A DNA stretch of 64,000 nt from Bradyrhizobium sp. in8p8. GTDB taxonomy: Bacteria; Pseudomonadota; Alphaproteobacteria; Rhizobiales; Xanthobacteraceae. The position numbers and the translations under genes were made by a program. Shown here piece by piece: positions 8,613-16,699 of this stretch. Location of the stretch: the NCBI RefSeq assembly GCF_000426845.1, contig NZ_AUGD01000005.1, positions 124,001 through 188,000 of the forward strand, written 5' to 3'. Under the pieces are notes generated by a model, which was not told the DNA's origin, ran no database searches, and worked only from the letters and a program-made list of their open reading frames with translations. Position 1 is the first letter of the stretch. Each line of letters begins with the position of its first letter.

Positions 8613-8920
8613 GACGTCTTCTCCCTGATCTCGGTGAGAAAGCCCTTGTCGGCGAGATCCTGCAGCATGGCAATGACATCAGCGAGGATCGCCTCGCGTG
8701 GCGCGGCGTATTTCGCCGCGAGTTGATCGGCGACGTCGCCGACATTGCGCTCGCCGTTGCAGAGCTGCAGAACCTCGACTGCGATCTCGTCGGGGGCCAG
8801 CACCCGTTCCGGCGCCAGGATCACCCAGACTTTCCGCGTCTCGTCATATTTCAGCTTGGCATGCCGCGGCAGCACGGGGCGGCTCGCCTCGCTGACGCTG
8901 ATGTGACGCGGCCCGGCCAT
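8609..8920 (-). CDS. pqqD: PqqA-binding chaperone
   Basis: This 103-residue protein has the PqqD fold sequence (RPVLPRHAKLKYDETRKVWVILAPERVL, then the helix DEIAVEVLQLC). PqqD binds the PqqA peptide and presents it to PqqE. The ATG at 8920 gives the usual PqqD length; upstream in-frame codons lie inside pqqC. There are 11 bases between the pqqC stop and this start. Its stop overlaps the pqqE start by four bases. It is separate here, not fused to pqqC as in some methylotrophs. Confidence 0.96.
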   Translation of the reverse strand: MAGPRHISVSEASRPVLPRHAKLKYDETRKVWVILAPERVLAPDEIAVEVLQLCNGERNVGDVADQLAAKYAAPREAILADVIAMLQDLADKGFLTEIREKTS

Positions 8921-8931
8921 TGCTCTTGTCC

Positions 8932-9711
8932 TCAACTCGCTTTGGGCACGAACGCGCCCGGCGGAATGTGGCCCTCGACATAGGCATGCTGGAGCGCATC
9001 GAGCTGCACCCACAAGACGTTGGTCTTGAAGATCAGCGCGTTGCACACAAGCGCGCGTTGCTCCGGCGTCGTGGCATGCGTCTTGACGTAGTCGAGCGCG
9101 AAATTGGCATCGCGCGGGGCCTGCGTCAGGCGCCGCTTGAAATAGCTCATGATGTCGGGATTGACGAAGTCGTAATGCTCCAGCATGCCCGCGATGCGCT
9201 CTTCATGCAGGTTGGGCGCGAACAGCTCGGTGAGCGAGGAGGCGATCGCCTCCAGCGGGCTCTTCTCGCGGCAGTAATGGACATAGGCCTCTACTGCGAA
9301 CCGAGTCGCGGGCAAGATGCCTTCGGTCGATTCCACGTAAGCCGTATCGAGCCCGAGCCCTTCGGTCAGCTTGAGCCAGCGCTCGATGCCGCCTTCGCTG
9401 CCGACGTCGCCGTCATGGTCCTCGATGCGGTGGCGCCATTCCAGGCGCGTGGCGCGGTCGCGGAAGCGCGAGATCACCACCGCGTCCTTGATCGGGATGG
9501 TGCTCTGGTAATAGTAGCGGTTCAGCGCCCAGGCCTGCACCTGGCCCTTGTTCAGCTTGCCGCCGTGCAGGAGCTTATGGAACGGATGCAGGCTGTGATA
9601 GCGCGTCGCGCCGATATGCCGCAGCGCCGCCTCCAGCTCCTCGGCCGAGCCGAGCCTGATGTCCTTGCCGATCGAGAGCGCGGTCATTCCAGTCAGTGAT
9701 GCGGCATTCAC
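8932..9711 (-). CDS. pqqC: Pyrroloquinoline-quinone synthase
   Basis: PqqC performs the final eight-electron, cofactor-free ring closure and oxidation to PQQ. The 259-residue protein shows the conserved helical-bundle segments RYHSLHPFHKLLHGGKL, WALNRYYYQSTIPIKDA and HRIEDHDGD. The GTG at 9711 was preferred because it overlaps the pqqB stop (GTGA) and has a GGAG ribosome site eight bases upstream. The alternative ATG at 9687 (MTALSIGKDI) has only a weak site. Confidence 0.95.
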   Translation of the reverse strand: MNAASLTGMTALSIGKDIRLGSAEELEAALRHIGATRYHSLHPFHKLLHGGKLNKGQVQAWALNRYYYQSTIPIKDAVVISRFRDRATRLEWRHRIEDHDGDVGSEGGIERWLKLTEGLGLDTAYVESTEGILPATRFAVEAYVHYCREKSPLEAIASSLTELFAPNLHEERIAGMLEHYDFVNPDIMSYFKRRLTQAPRDANFALDYVKTHATTPEQRALVCNALIFKTNVLWVQLDALQHAYVEGHIPPGAFVPKAS

Positions 9712-10637
9712 AGCACGATCTCCGTTCCGTCGGCGGGTATCTGCCAGCCCGCCTCTTCAGTGGCTTTCCGCTCGGGTGACGCGGGCAGCAGCGCCGGGTT
9801 CGAGTTGTTGATATGCAGAAATATCTTCCGGTCGATAGCAAGGTCGGCAAGCCGCGCTATGGCGCCGCCCTCGCCGGACATGGCGACGTGGCCCATGCTC
9901 TTTCCGGTCTTGTGGCCGAGGCCGGCCCGGATCATCTCGTCGTCGCGCCAGACCGTGCCGTCGAAGAACACCAGCGCGGCGCCGTCGATCTCGGCCTTGA
10001 GCGCGTCGGTCACCTCGGCGCAGGCCGCAATGAAGTAGAAGCACTTGCCGGTCGCCTTGTCGGTGATCTTGAGCCCCAGCGTATCGCCATCGCCGTTCTC
10101 GCCGCCCGGATGCGTCTTGCCTTCCAGATACCAGGCCGACTTGCCCGGCACCGCGAAGGCCATCACCTCCAGCCCCGAGCGTGCGCCATCGGTGAGGCGC
10201 GGCTCGAAGGGCTCGCGGATAGAGATCGGCTGTCGCCGCACGTGCTTCTCGTTCAGCACGTTGAAGATGCTGTTGCTGGCAAGGATCGCCAGCACTTTCT
10301 CATGCGCATAGATGGTGAAGGGCGAGCTCTCGCGCATCGAGAGCAGGCCCGCCACCGCATCCACTTCGCTGTTGGTCAGGATCACGCCTGCAATCGGCGT
10401 GTGACGCAGCGCGCCCGCCCTGGGGTGCAGCTGCGGCGTTGCATTCAATTGCTGACGGAGATCGGGCGAGGCGTTGATCAGGAACCAGTGCTCGCCGTCG
10501 CCGCTGAAGGCGACCGAGGCTTGCGTACGGTGCAGCTCATGCCCGCCGCTGCGGGCCGCACGGCAGCCGTCGCAACCGCAATTCCACTGGGGAACTCCGC
10601 CGCCGGCTGCAGCGCCCAGGACGACGACGCGAAGCAT
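9708..10637 (-). CDS. pqqB: PqqB, metallo-beta-lactamase fold PQQ biosynthesis protein
   Basis: The protein is 309 residues. It starts with MLRVVVLGAAAGGGVPQWNC and carries the zinc-site cysteines C20, C22 and C25 (CGCDGC) typical of PqqB, followed by the metallo-beta-lactamase-like fold. PqqB is thought to hydroxylate the cross-linked Glu-Tyr intermediate. The start has an AGGAG ribosome site seven bases upstream. It is the first large gene after pqqA and is separated from it by 129 bases with a nested stem-loop. Confidence 0.96.
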   Translation of the reverse strand: MLRVVVLGAAAGGGVPQWNCGCDGCRAARSGGHELHRTQASVAFSGDGEHWFLINASPDLRQQLNATPQLHPRAGALRHTPIAGVILTNSEVDAVAGLLSMRESSPFTIYAHEKVLAILASNSIFNVLNEKHVRRQPISIREPFEPRLTDGARSGLEVMAFAVPGKSAWYLEGKTHPGGENGDGDTLGLKITDKATGKCFYFIAACAEVTDALKAEIDGAALVFFDGTVWRDDEMIRAGLGHKTGKSMGHVAMSGEGGAIARLADLAIDRKIFLHINNSNPALLPASPERKATEEAGWQIPADGTEIVL

Positions 10638-10663
10638 GATCCGTCTCCTGGAGGGAACATGCG

Positions 10664-10740
10664 CGGTGGATCTCAGGCCGACGCAAATGCCGACACAGAT
10701 TGTGTCTTTCGGAAACGCGTCGTGACTGAAAGATCCACCG
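10664..10740 (-). terminator. Nested inverted repeat between pqqA and pqqB
   Basis: A perfect 10-base inverted repeat (cggtggatct at 10664-10673, agatccaccg at 10731-10740) encloses a perfect 6-base hairpin, gacaca-gat-tgtgtc, at 10692-10706. The structure lies in the leader between the tiny pqqA gene and pqqB. It has no U-tract, so it is more likely an attenuator or mRNA-stability element than a simple intrinsic terminator. In other bacteria pqqA mRNA is known to exceed the distal genes, which fits. Confidence 0.6.
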
Positions 10741-10766
10741 GCGCAGAACGCGAAATCGCAAACCGC

Positions 10767-10847
10767 TTACTTGCGGGTTGCGCTCACATACATGTTGATT
10801 TCCATGCCACAGGGCACTTCGACGATCTTCGGGGCTTTCCATGCCAT
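10767..10847 (-). CDS. pqqA: PQQ precursor peptide PqqA
   Basis: This 26-residue peptide is the ribosomal precursor of PQQ. It begins MAWKAPKIVEVPCGMEINMY and contains the invariant Glu-x-x-x-Tyr pair (E18 and Y22, in EINMY) that PqqE cross-links. The ATG is preceded by GGAG at a good distance. It is the first gene of the minus-strand pqq operon. The Cys at position 14 is common among alphaproteobacterial PqqA peptides. Confidence 0.95.
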   Translation of the reverse strand: MAWKAPKIVEVPCGMEINMYVSATRK

Positions 10848-11108
10848 TTCGGCTCTCCATCTTTGCGAATTCGGACGTGTCCGCCCACGGGTTAAAGTAA
10901 TGCGGGCTGAGAAGTTCGCCAGTGAAATTTTCCCGGACGTCGCTAGTCCATCTGCTGAATTGCTGCACTGCAAGAGAGCGTATTGCGGCCGTAAAGGTAA
11001 GCGACGACATTCCTAAAACCCAGATGGGTCGTGATCCCTGTCGGGATAAACGAGTTGTGAGTATAGAACGGCTTTCAATCGGCGACAGGCGACCCCATTG
11101 GACCAGGC
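10848..11108. promoter_or_regulatory. Divergent promoter region between pqqA and a DUF6894 gene
   Basis: This 261-base gap must contain the pqq operon promoter (minus strand) and that of the plus-strand small gene at 11109. No strong consensus pair or known operator could be identified by eye. Confidence 0.45.
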
Positions 11109-11366
11109 ATGCCCAGATATTTCTTCAACACCCGTATCGGCGACGAACTGATCGTGGATCCTGAAGGCGAGGACCTGCGCAACCCCGATCGCGCCTGGGA
11201 GGTCGCCCGCCAGATGATCCTGGAGGTGGTGAAGTCGGAGGGCACCCAGCGGGCCCTGCTCGAGGCGGTGATCGAGGTGACGGACGCTGAAGGCGAGATC
11301 GTGCTCGAGTTTCCCTTCACCGAGGCCCTGCTGGACCTGCCGGACCAGTCAGCGACGAGGCATTAG
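11109..11366 (+). CDS. DUF6894-type small protein
   Basis: This 85-residue acidic protein starts MPRYFFNTRIGDELIVDPEG, a pattern shared by a large family of short rhizobial proteins (DUF6894) that begin with a Phe-Phe/Tyr-Phe strand followed by D-x-x-G-x-D-L. No enzyme motif is present. It stands alone, divergent from pqqA and followed by a palindromic repeat. Its function is unknown. Confidence 0.8.
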   Translation: MPRYFFNTRIGDELIVDPEGEDLRNPDRAWEVARQMILEVVKSEGTQRALLEAVIEVTDAEGEIVLEFPFTEALLDLPDQSATRH

Positions 11367-11404
11367 CTGCGGCCGAGGGCCGGGGGGAGCGCAGCTCCCT
11401 CCAT

Positions 11405-11490
11405 CGTCATTGCGAGGAGCCCTTGCGACGAAGCAATCCAGACCGCCTCCGCGGCGGCAGTCTCGATTGCTTCGCGGAGCCTGTCATCGG
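11405..11490. repeat. Palindromic intergenic repeat, family A (copy 2)
   Basis: The left half reads cgtcattgcgaggagccctt and gcgacgaagcaatccag. The right half reads ctcgattgcttcgcggagc and ctgtcatc. It lies in the 222-base gap before the amidase gene. Confidence 0.75.
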
Positions 11491-11588
11491 GCCGCGCTTC
11501 GCAGCAACGACGGAGGTACTCCCGCGAAATCCGCATGACTTTGCCGTGTTCCCGGCGCTAAAAGGACGCCGATCACACGGAGCAAGCC

Positions 11589-12989
11589 ATGCAAGATCTC
11601 TGGCGCCTGTCAGCCGCCGACCTCGCCGCCCTCGTCAAATCCAAAAAGGTGTCCGCCAGGGAGGCCGCGCAGGCTGGCCTTGCCCGGCTCGATGCCGTCA
11701 ATCCCAAGCTCAATGCGGTGATCGATCACCGGCCGGAGGACGTGCTCAAGCAGGCCGATGGCGTCGATGCCGCCATCGCGCGGGGCGAGGACCCCGGTGT
11801 GCTTGCCGGCGTGCCCGTCACCATCAAGGCCAATGTCGATCAGGAAGGCTTCGCCACCACCAACGGCCTCAAACTGCAGCGCGACGTGATCGCGCGCGAG
11901 GACAATCCGGTGGTCGCCAACTTCCGCAAAGCCGGCGCCATTCTCCTCGGCCGCACCAATTGCCCGGCCTTCTCCTACCGCTGGTTCACCACCAATCTGA
12001 TCCACGGCGACACCAAGAACCCCAGGGATGCCTCGCTGACGCCGGGCGGTTCCTCCGGCGGCGCCGGCTCCGCGGTCGCGGCCGGCATCGGCCACATTGC
12101 CCACGGCACCGACATCGCGGGTTCGATCCGCTATCCCGCCTATGCCTGCGGCGTGCACGGCCTGCGTCCCACGCTCGGCCGCATCCCTGCTTTCAATCCC
12201 GCGCTGCCGGAGCGCCCGATCGGCCCGCAGATCATGGCGGTGTCGGGCCCGCTGGCGCGCACGGTCAACGATTTGCGCATCTCGCTTGATGCGATGTCGG
12301 CCCGCGACATCCGCGATCCCTGGTTCGTGCCGGTGCCGCTGCAGGGCCCCGCTCGGGACAAGCGCGCCGCGCTCTGTCTCAATCCGGGCGGCCTTGCCAC
12401 CACGCCGGAGGTGAAGGCCGCGGTGAGCGATGCCGGCAAGCGGCTCGAGCGGGCGGGCTGGACCGTCGACGTCATCGAGGACACGCCGCCGATGCGCGAG
12501 GCGGTCGAATGGCAGATCAAGCTCTGGCTCGGCGACGGCTACGAGGCGCAACTCGAGGCGGCCGAGCGCGAGGGCGATCCCGGCGCGCTGGCCTGTCTGC
12601 GCGGCAACCGCAGCAGGGTCACGCCGATGGATCAGGCAAATTACGCCAAGGCGCTGACGCGGCGAGCCACGCTGACCCGCGAATGGATGTTGTTCTTCGA
12701 GAAGTACGCCGTGCTGCTGACGCCGGTCTCGGGCGAATTGCCGTTCCCCGATCATCTTGACCGCAAGGACGACGAATCCTTCAAGCGGGTCTGGGAAGCG
12801 CAGCTGCCGCAGATCGCAATTCCCTTCATGGGTCTGCCCGGCCTCGTGGTCTCCACGGGCCTCGTCGGCAAGGCACCGGTCGGCGTGCACATCGTCTCCG
12901 GACGTTATCGCGAAGACCTTTGCCTGCTTGCCGGCGAAGCGATCGAGGCCGGCGGCGTGCCGCCGTCGCCGATCGATCCCGTGGACTAG
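11589..12989 (+). CDS. Amidase signature family protein
   Basis: This 466-residue protein is an amidase-signature hydrolase that cleaves carboxamides. The Ser-cisSer-Lys triad can be placed at K80 (VTIKANVD), S155 (TPGGSSGGAG) and S179 (GTDIAGSIR). The 24-residue gap between the two serines matches the family. It has no signal peptide, so it acts in the cytoplasm. A CGGAG ribosome site precedes the ATG. The sequence resembles general amidases more than GatA, because no GatB or GatC gene is adjacent. The glutathione peroxidase gene begins two bases after its stop. The substrate is unknown. Confidence 0.9.
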   Translation: MQDLWRLSAADLAALVKSKKVSAREAAQAGLARLDAVNPKLNAVIDHRPEDVLKQADGVDAAIARGEDPGVLAGVPVTIKANVDQEGFATTNGLKLQRDVIAREDNPVVANFRKAGAILLGRTNCPAFSYRWFTTNLIHGDTKNPRDASLTPGGSSGGAGSAVAAGIGHIAHGTDIAGSIRYPAYACGVHGLRPTLGRIPAFNPALPERPIGPQIMAVSGPLARTVNDLRISLDAMSARDIRDPWFVPVPLQGPARDKRAALCLNPGGLATTPEVKAAVSDAGKRLERAGWTVDVIEDTPPMREAVEWQIKLWLGDGYEAQLEAAEREGDPGALACLRGNRSRVTPMDQANYAKALTRRATLTREWMLFFEKYAVLLTPVSGELPFPDHLDRKDDESFKRVWEAQLPQIAIPFMGLPGLVVSTGLVGKAPVGVHIVSGRYREDLCLLAGEAIEAGGVPPSPIDPVD

Positions 12990-12991
12990 CG

Positions 12992-13468
12992 ATGACGGCC
13001 ATCTACGACTTCAAGGCCAACTCGCTTGCCGGCGAGGAGATCGCCCTGCGCCGGTTCGAGGGACAGGTGCTCTTGATCGTCAACACGGCGAGCAAATGCG
13101 GCTTCACGCCGCAATATCGCGGCCTTGAGGATCTTCATCGCGATCTCTCCCCGCGCGGCTTCTCGGTGCTCGGCTTTCCCTGCAACCAGTTCGGCGCGCA
13201 GGAACCGGGACCGGCGAGCGAGATCCAGGAGTTCTGTTCGACCCACTACGAGGTCACCTTTCCCCTCTTCGAGAAGATCGACGTCAACGGGCCGAAGGCG
13301 CATCCTCTGTACGAATACCTCAAACGCCAGCAATCAGGGCTTCTCGGCGCCTCCATCAAATGGAATTTCACCAAATTCCTGGTGGACCGTGCCGGGAAGG
13401 TGGTCGCGCGCTACGCGCCGACCGCACGGCCCGAAGGATTGCGGCAGCAAATCGAAACACTGTTGTGA
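12992..13468 (+). CDS. Glutathione peroxidase (thioredoxin-type)
   Basis: This 158-residue peroxidase reduces hydroperoxides in the cytoplasm. The peroxidatic Cys is C36 (NTASKCGFTPQY). The family motif FPCNQFGAQEPG follows at residues 62-73, and the Trp-Asn pair lies in KWNFTKFLVD. C82 (EFCSTHY) sits where the resolving Cys of thioredoxin-dependent glutathione peroxidases is found, so thioredoxin may be the true reductant. The ATG lies two bases after the amidase stop. The DUF3297 gene follows 11 bases later, so the three form a likely operon. Confidence 0.93.
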   Translation: MTAIYDFKANSLAGEEIALRRFEGQVLLIVNTASKCGFTPQYRGLEDLHRDLSPRGFSVLGFPCNQFGAQEPGPASEIQEFCSTHYEVTFPLFEKIDVNGPKAHPLYEYLKRQQSGLLGASIKWNFTKFLVDRAGKVVARYAPTARPEGLRQQIETLL

Positions 13469-13479
13469 GCGAGACAATC

Positions 13480-13722
13480 ATGAGCGACGAATTTCCCGAC
13501 CGCCTGTCGGTCGATCCGAACAGCCCCTACTACAACGCCGACATTCTGGCGCGCGACGTTGGCATCCGCTTCAAGGGCATCGAGAAGACCAATGTCGAGG
13601 AATACTGCATCAGCGAAGGGTGGGTCCGCGTCACCGCTGGGAACGCCAAGGACCGGCACGGCAATCCGCTGACCATCAAGGTGCACGGCCCGGTCGAGCC
13701 GTACTTCCGGGACAAGAAGTAG
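13480..13722 (+). CDS. DUF3297 family protein
   Basis: This 80-residue soluble protein has the DUF3297 pattern (DRLSVDPNSPYYNADILARDVGIRFKG and a C-terminal GNPLTIKVHGPVEPYF). The ATG at 13480 was chosen because the conserved block starts there; codons upstream in frame lie inside the glutathione peroxidase gene. The function of the family is unknown. Its conserved small size and its place behind a peroxidase are the only clues. Confidence 0.85.
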   Translation: MSDEFPDRLSVDPNSPYYNADILARDVGIRFKGIEKTNVEEYCISEGWVRVTAGNAKDRHGNPLTIKVHGPVEPYFRDKK

Positions 13723-13749
13723 TTCCTGAGCGCGCACGGGCTCTCTCCG

Positions 13750-13837
13750 CGTCATTGCGAGGAGCGCTTGCGACGAAGCGATCCAGACTGTCTCCGAGGA
13801 TGCATTCCTGGATTGCTTTGCTCCGTTCGCAATGACG
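13750..13837. repeat. Palindromic intergenic repeat, family A (copy 3)
   Basis: It runs from cgtcattgcgaggagcgctt to ttcgcaatgacg, with the inner gcgatccag and ctggattgc halves complementary. It sits immediately upstream of tarD, so it is probably in that gene's leader. Confidence 0.8.
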
Positions 13838-13862
13838 AACACAACCGCCGAAAGCTCATCCC

Positions 13863-15032
13863 ATGTCCGTCCGCATCGTCGACGTCCGCGAGATCACCAA
13901 GCCGATCTCCTCGCCGATCCGCAACGCCTATATCGATTTCAGCAAGATGACGACAAGCCTCGTTGCCGTCGTCACCGACGTCGTGCGCGACGGCAGGCGC
14001 GTCGTCGGCTACGGCTTCAATTCCAACGGCCGCTACGGACAGGGCGGCCTGATCCGCGAGCGCTTTGCTTCGCGCATTCTCGAAGCCGATCCGAAGTCGT
14101 TGCTCGATGAAGCCGGCGGCAACCTCGACCCCGACAAGGTCTGGGCCGCGATGATGACCAACGAGAAGCCGGGCGGTCACGGCGAGCGCTCGGTCGCCGT
14201 CGGCACGATCGACATGGCCGTGTGGGATGCAGTGGCGAAGATCGCGGGCAAGCCGCTGTTCCGCCTGCTCGCCGAACGTCACGGCGTGACCGCCGATCCG
14301 CGCGTCTTCGTCTACGCGGCCGGCGGCTACTACTATCCCGGCAAGGGCCTGTCGATGCTGCGCGGCGAGATGCGCGGCTATCTCGACCGTGGCTATAACG
14401 TCGTGAAGATGAAGATCGGCGGCGCGCCGATCGAGGAAGACCGCAAGCGGATCGAGGCCGTGCTGGAAGAGATCGGCAAGGACGCGCAGCTCGCCGTCGA
14501 TGCCAACGGCCGCTTCGACCTGGAGACGGCGATCGCCTACGCCAAGATGCTGCGGGACTATCCGCTGTTCTGGTACGAGGAGGCCGGCGATCCCCTCGAC
14601 TACGCGCTGCAGGCCGCGCTCGCCGAATTCTATCCGCGCCCGATGGCGACAGGCGAGAACCTGTTCAGCCACCAGGACGCCCGCAATCTGATCCGCTACG
14701 GCGGCATGCGCCCCGATCGCGACTGGCTGCAATTCGACTGCGCGCTGTCCTATGGCCTGTGCGAATACCTGCGCACGCTGGAAGTGCTGAAGACTCACGG
14801 CTGGTCCCCCAGCCGCTGCATTCCCCACGGCGGCCACCAGATGTCGCTCAACATCGCTGCCGGCCTCGGGCTCGGGGGCAACGAAAGCTATCCCGACCTG
14901 TTTCAGCCCTATGGCGGCTTCCCCGACGGCGTCCGCGTCGAGAACGGCCACATCACCATGCCCGACCTTCCAGGCATCGGCTTCGAAGGCAAGTCCGATC
15001 TCTACAAGGAGATGAAGGCGCTGGCGGAGTAG
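13863..15032 (+). CDS. tarD: D(-)-tartrate dehydratase
   Basis: This 389-residue enolase-superfamily enzyme dehydrates D-tartrate to oxaloacetate. All catalytic residues are at the positions described for the characterised Bradyrhizobium enzyme: K182 and K184 (VKMKIGG), metal ligands D213 (AVDANG), E239 (YEEAG) and E265 (ATGEN), and H322 (IPHGGH). The N-terminal capping domain is complete. The start at MSVRIVDVREI is unambiguous. It is flanked by palindromic repeats and converges with the malonyl-CoA decarboxylase gene; no tartrate transporter is adjacent. The residue match makes tartrate far more likely than another sugar diacid. Confidence 0.95.
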   Translation: MSVRIVDVREITKPISSPIRNAYIDFSKMTTSLVAVVTDVVRDGRRVVGYGFNSNGRYGQGGLIRERFASRILEADPKSLLDEAGGNLDPDKVWAAMMTNEKPGGHGERSVAVGTIDMAVWDAVAKIAGKPLFRLLAERHGVTADPRVFVYAAGGYYYPGKGLSMLRGEMRGYLDRGYNVVKMKIGGAPIEEDRKRIEAVLEEIGKDAQLAVDANGRFDLETAIAYAKMLRDYPLFWYEEAGDPLDYALQAALAEFYPRPMATGENLFSHQDARNLIRYGGMRPDRDWLQFDCALSYGLCEYLRTLEVLKTHGWSPSRCIPHGGHQMSLNIAAGLGLGGNESYPDLFQPYGGFPDGVRVENGHITMPDLPGIGFEGKSDLYKEMKALAE

Positions 15033-15053
15033 CCCGCCTGCTGCCACACCCTC

Positions 15054-15137
15054 CGTCATTGGCGAGCGTAGCTAAGCAATCCAGAATCTTTCGTCGGCGA
15101 CGGCCTGGATTGCTTCGTCGCGCTCCTTGCAATGATG
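15054..15137. repeat. Palindromic intergenic repeat, family A (copy 4)
   Basis: Left half cgtcattggcgagcgtagct and aagcaatccag; right half ctggattgcttcgtcgcgc and cttgcaatgatg. It fills the gap between the convergent tarD and malonyl-CoA decarboxylase genes. Confidence 0.75.
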
Positions 15138-15155
15138 GGAGAGAGCAGAGCGCTG

Positions 15156-16508
15156 CTACGACAACCGCATATCCAGCAGCCTTCGTCCTTCGCTCTTCAG
15201 CAGCTTCTTTACCGCGCTCGATGCCACGACCTCGCCGTCATTGGCATAGGCCTCGTGGTTCTTCTCGATATCGTCGAGACGGTAGAGATAGTTGACCATG
15301 ACGCCGGCGGATTCGCGCACGCCCTTCGGCGAGAGGTCCCCCAGCCAGTTGATGCGCTCCAGCCGCGCGCCGTTTCCGAGGTGGAAGCGGGCGACGGAAT
15401 CGATCAGCTTGCCCTTCGGCGTGCGCGCCTTGAGGAAATAGTGCGCAGCCAGCGGCTCTATCACGCTGCGGAGCAGGGCCGTTGTCTCGGGGCTTTCGAA
15501 CCATCTGGGATCCTCCAGACGCTTCAGCACCTCGCGGTCCTCGTCCGACAGCGGCAAATCCTTGTCCTGCTTGATCCATGCCATGAAGCCGGGCACAGGC
15601 GACAGCGTCACGAAAGTGTCGAGCTTCGGCAATTCGCGGCGCAGCTCTTCCACCACCTGCTTGATCAGGAAGCTGCCGAAGGAGATGCCGCCGAGGCCGC
15701 GCTGGGTGTTGGAGATCGAATAGAACACGGCGGTGCGCGCGCGTTCGATCGGCAGATGCTGGCGGTCCACCGCGAGCAGGGGCTGGATCGCGCCGGGGAT
15801 GGTTTCGGTCAACGCCACCTCGACGAAGATCAGGGGCTCGTCGACCATCGCGGGGTGGAAGAAGGCGTAGCAGCGGCGGTCGACCGGATCGATGCGGCGG
15901 CGCAGGTCGTCCCAGTCGCTGATCTCGTGCACGGCTTCGTAACGGATGATCTTTTCGAGGATGTTGGCCGGGGTCGACCAGTCGATCCTGCGCAGCACGA
16001 GAAACCCCCTGTTGAACCACGAAGAGAGAAGATGCGAGACGTCGCGATCGAGCGCGGCGAGATCGGTGTGCCCGTTCATCATGCCGAGCAGATCGGCGCG
16101 CATGTTGACGAGATCGCCGGTGCCACCCGGGGCGCGATTCAGGCGGCGGATCAGTTCCTGCCGCCGCGGCTCGGAGGCGAAGTGCAGTGCGCTCGCGTCC
16201 TCGTCGCTCGGCTTGGCGCGCCATGTCTCGATTGCCTTGGACAGGCGCTCCCGATCGGGACCGAAATCGCGAACCAATCCCTCGAAGAAGGCGCGGCGCC
16301 CCGCCGCATCCAGCTCCCGGTAGATGTCCAGCACCTCGCGCGCCATCGCGGTGCCGGAAGCTTCGCCCCGGCCGGACAGCAGCGCATCGCAGAGCTCGAG
16401 CAGTCCGTCGGCATCTCGTCTGGTGTCGGCGGAATCACCGCGGCGAAGCAGCGTGCGGCCGCGCTCGGAGATGGTGGCAAGCAGATCGGAGAAGAAGGCG
16501 TTGGCCAT
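15156..16508 (-). CDS. Malonyl-CoA decarboxylase
   Basis: The 450-residue protein converts malonyl-CoA to acetyl-CoA and CO2. It has the helical N-terminal domain and the GNAT-like catalytic domain of the family: FFHPAMVDEPLIFVEVAL, TAVFYSISNTQRGLGGISFGSFLIK and LSPVPGFMAWI, ending with VARFHLGNGARLERINWLGD. The ATG at 16508 (MANAFFSDLL) was preferred; a TTG nine codons earlier is possible but neither start has a strong ribosome site. No malonyl-CoA synthetase or malonate carrier gene is adjacent, which differs from complete mat operons of rhizobia. A 191-base gap with a repeat separates it from the upstream AraC gene. Confidence 0.93.
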   Translation of the reverse strand: MANAFFSDLLATISERGRTLLRRGDSADTRRDADGLLELCDALLSGRGEASGTAMAREVLDIYRELDAAGRRAFFEGLVRDFGPDRERLSKAIETWRAKPSDEDASALHFASEPRRQELIRRLNRAPGGTGDLVNMRADLLGMMNGHTDLAALDRDVSHLLSSWFNRGFLVLRRIDWSTPANILEKIIRYEAVHEISDWDDLRRRIDPVDRRCYAFFHPAMVDEPLIFVEVALTETIPGAIQPLLAVDRQHLPIERARTAVFYSISNTQRGLGGISFGSFLIKQVVEELRRELPKLDTFVTLSPVPGFMAWIKQDKDLPLSDEDREVLKRLEDPRWFESPETTALLRSVIEPLAAHYFLKARTPKGKLIDSVARFHLGNGARLERINWLGDLSPKGVRESAGVMVNYLYRLDDIEKNHEAYANDGEVVASSAVKKLLKSEGRRLLDMRLS

Positions 16509-16619
16509 CTGGGCTTTCGTGTCAGGTTTGTGCAATGCGGGAGTTTACACAAGATTTGGGTGGAAGCCGATCACAATCAAGCGTCATTTTGATGATGTGG
16601 TACGTCTCGTCAGCCTCTT

Positions 16620-16694
16620 CGTCATGGCCGGGCCATCCATCCTAGTTGGAAAGTTTTTGCAAAGGGATGGACACGCGGGTCAAGCACGCATGTG
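16620..16694. repeat. Palindromic intergenic repeat, family B-like
   Basis: Starts cgtcatggccgggccatcc and ends gggatggacacgcgggtcaa and gcatgtgacg. It lies between the AraC regulator and the malonyl-CoA decarboxylase gene. Confidence 0.5.
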
Positions 16695-16699
16695 ACGAG

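Noticed and set aside
9687..9711. ATG at 9687 as the pqqC start
   Set aside because: The GTG at 9711 overlaps the pqqB stop and has a GGAG site at the right distance, whereas the ATG has only a weak site.
11610..12890. 426-residue minus-strand open frame opposite the amidase
   Set aside because: The amidase on the plus strand has its full catalytic triad; the opposite frame is an antisense shadow.
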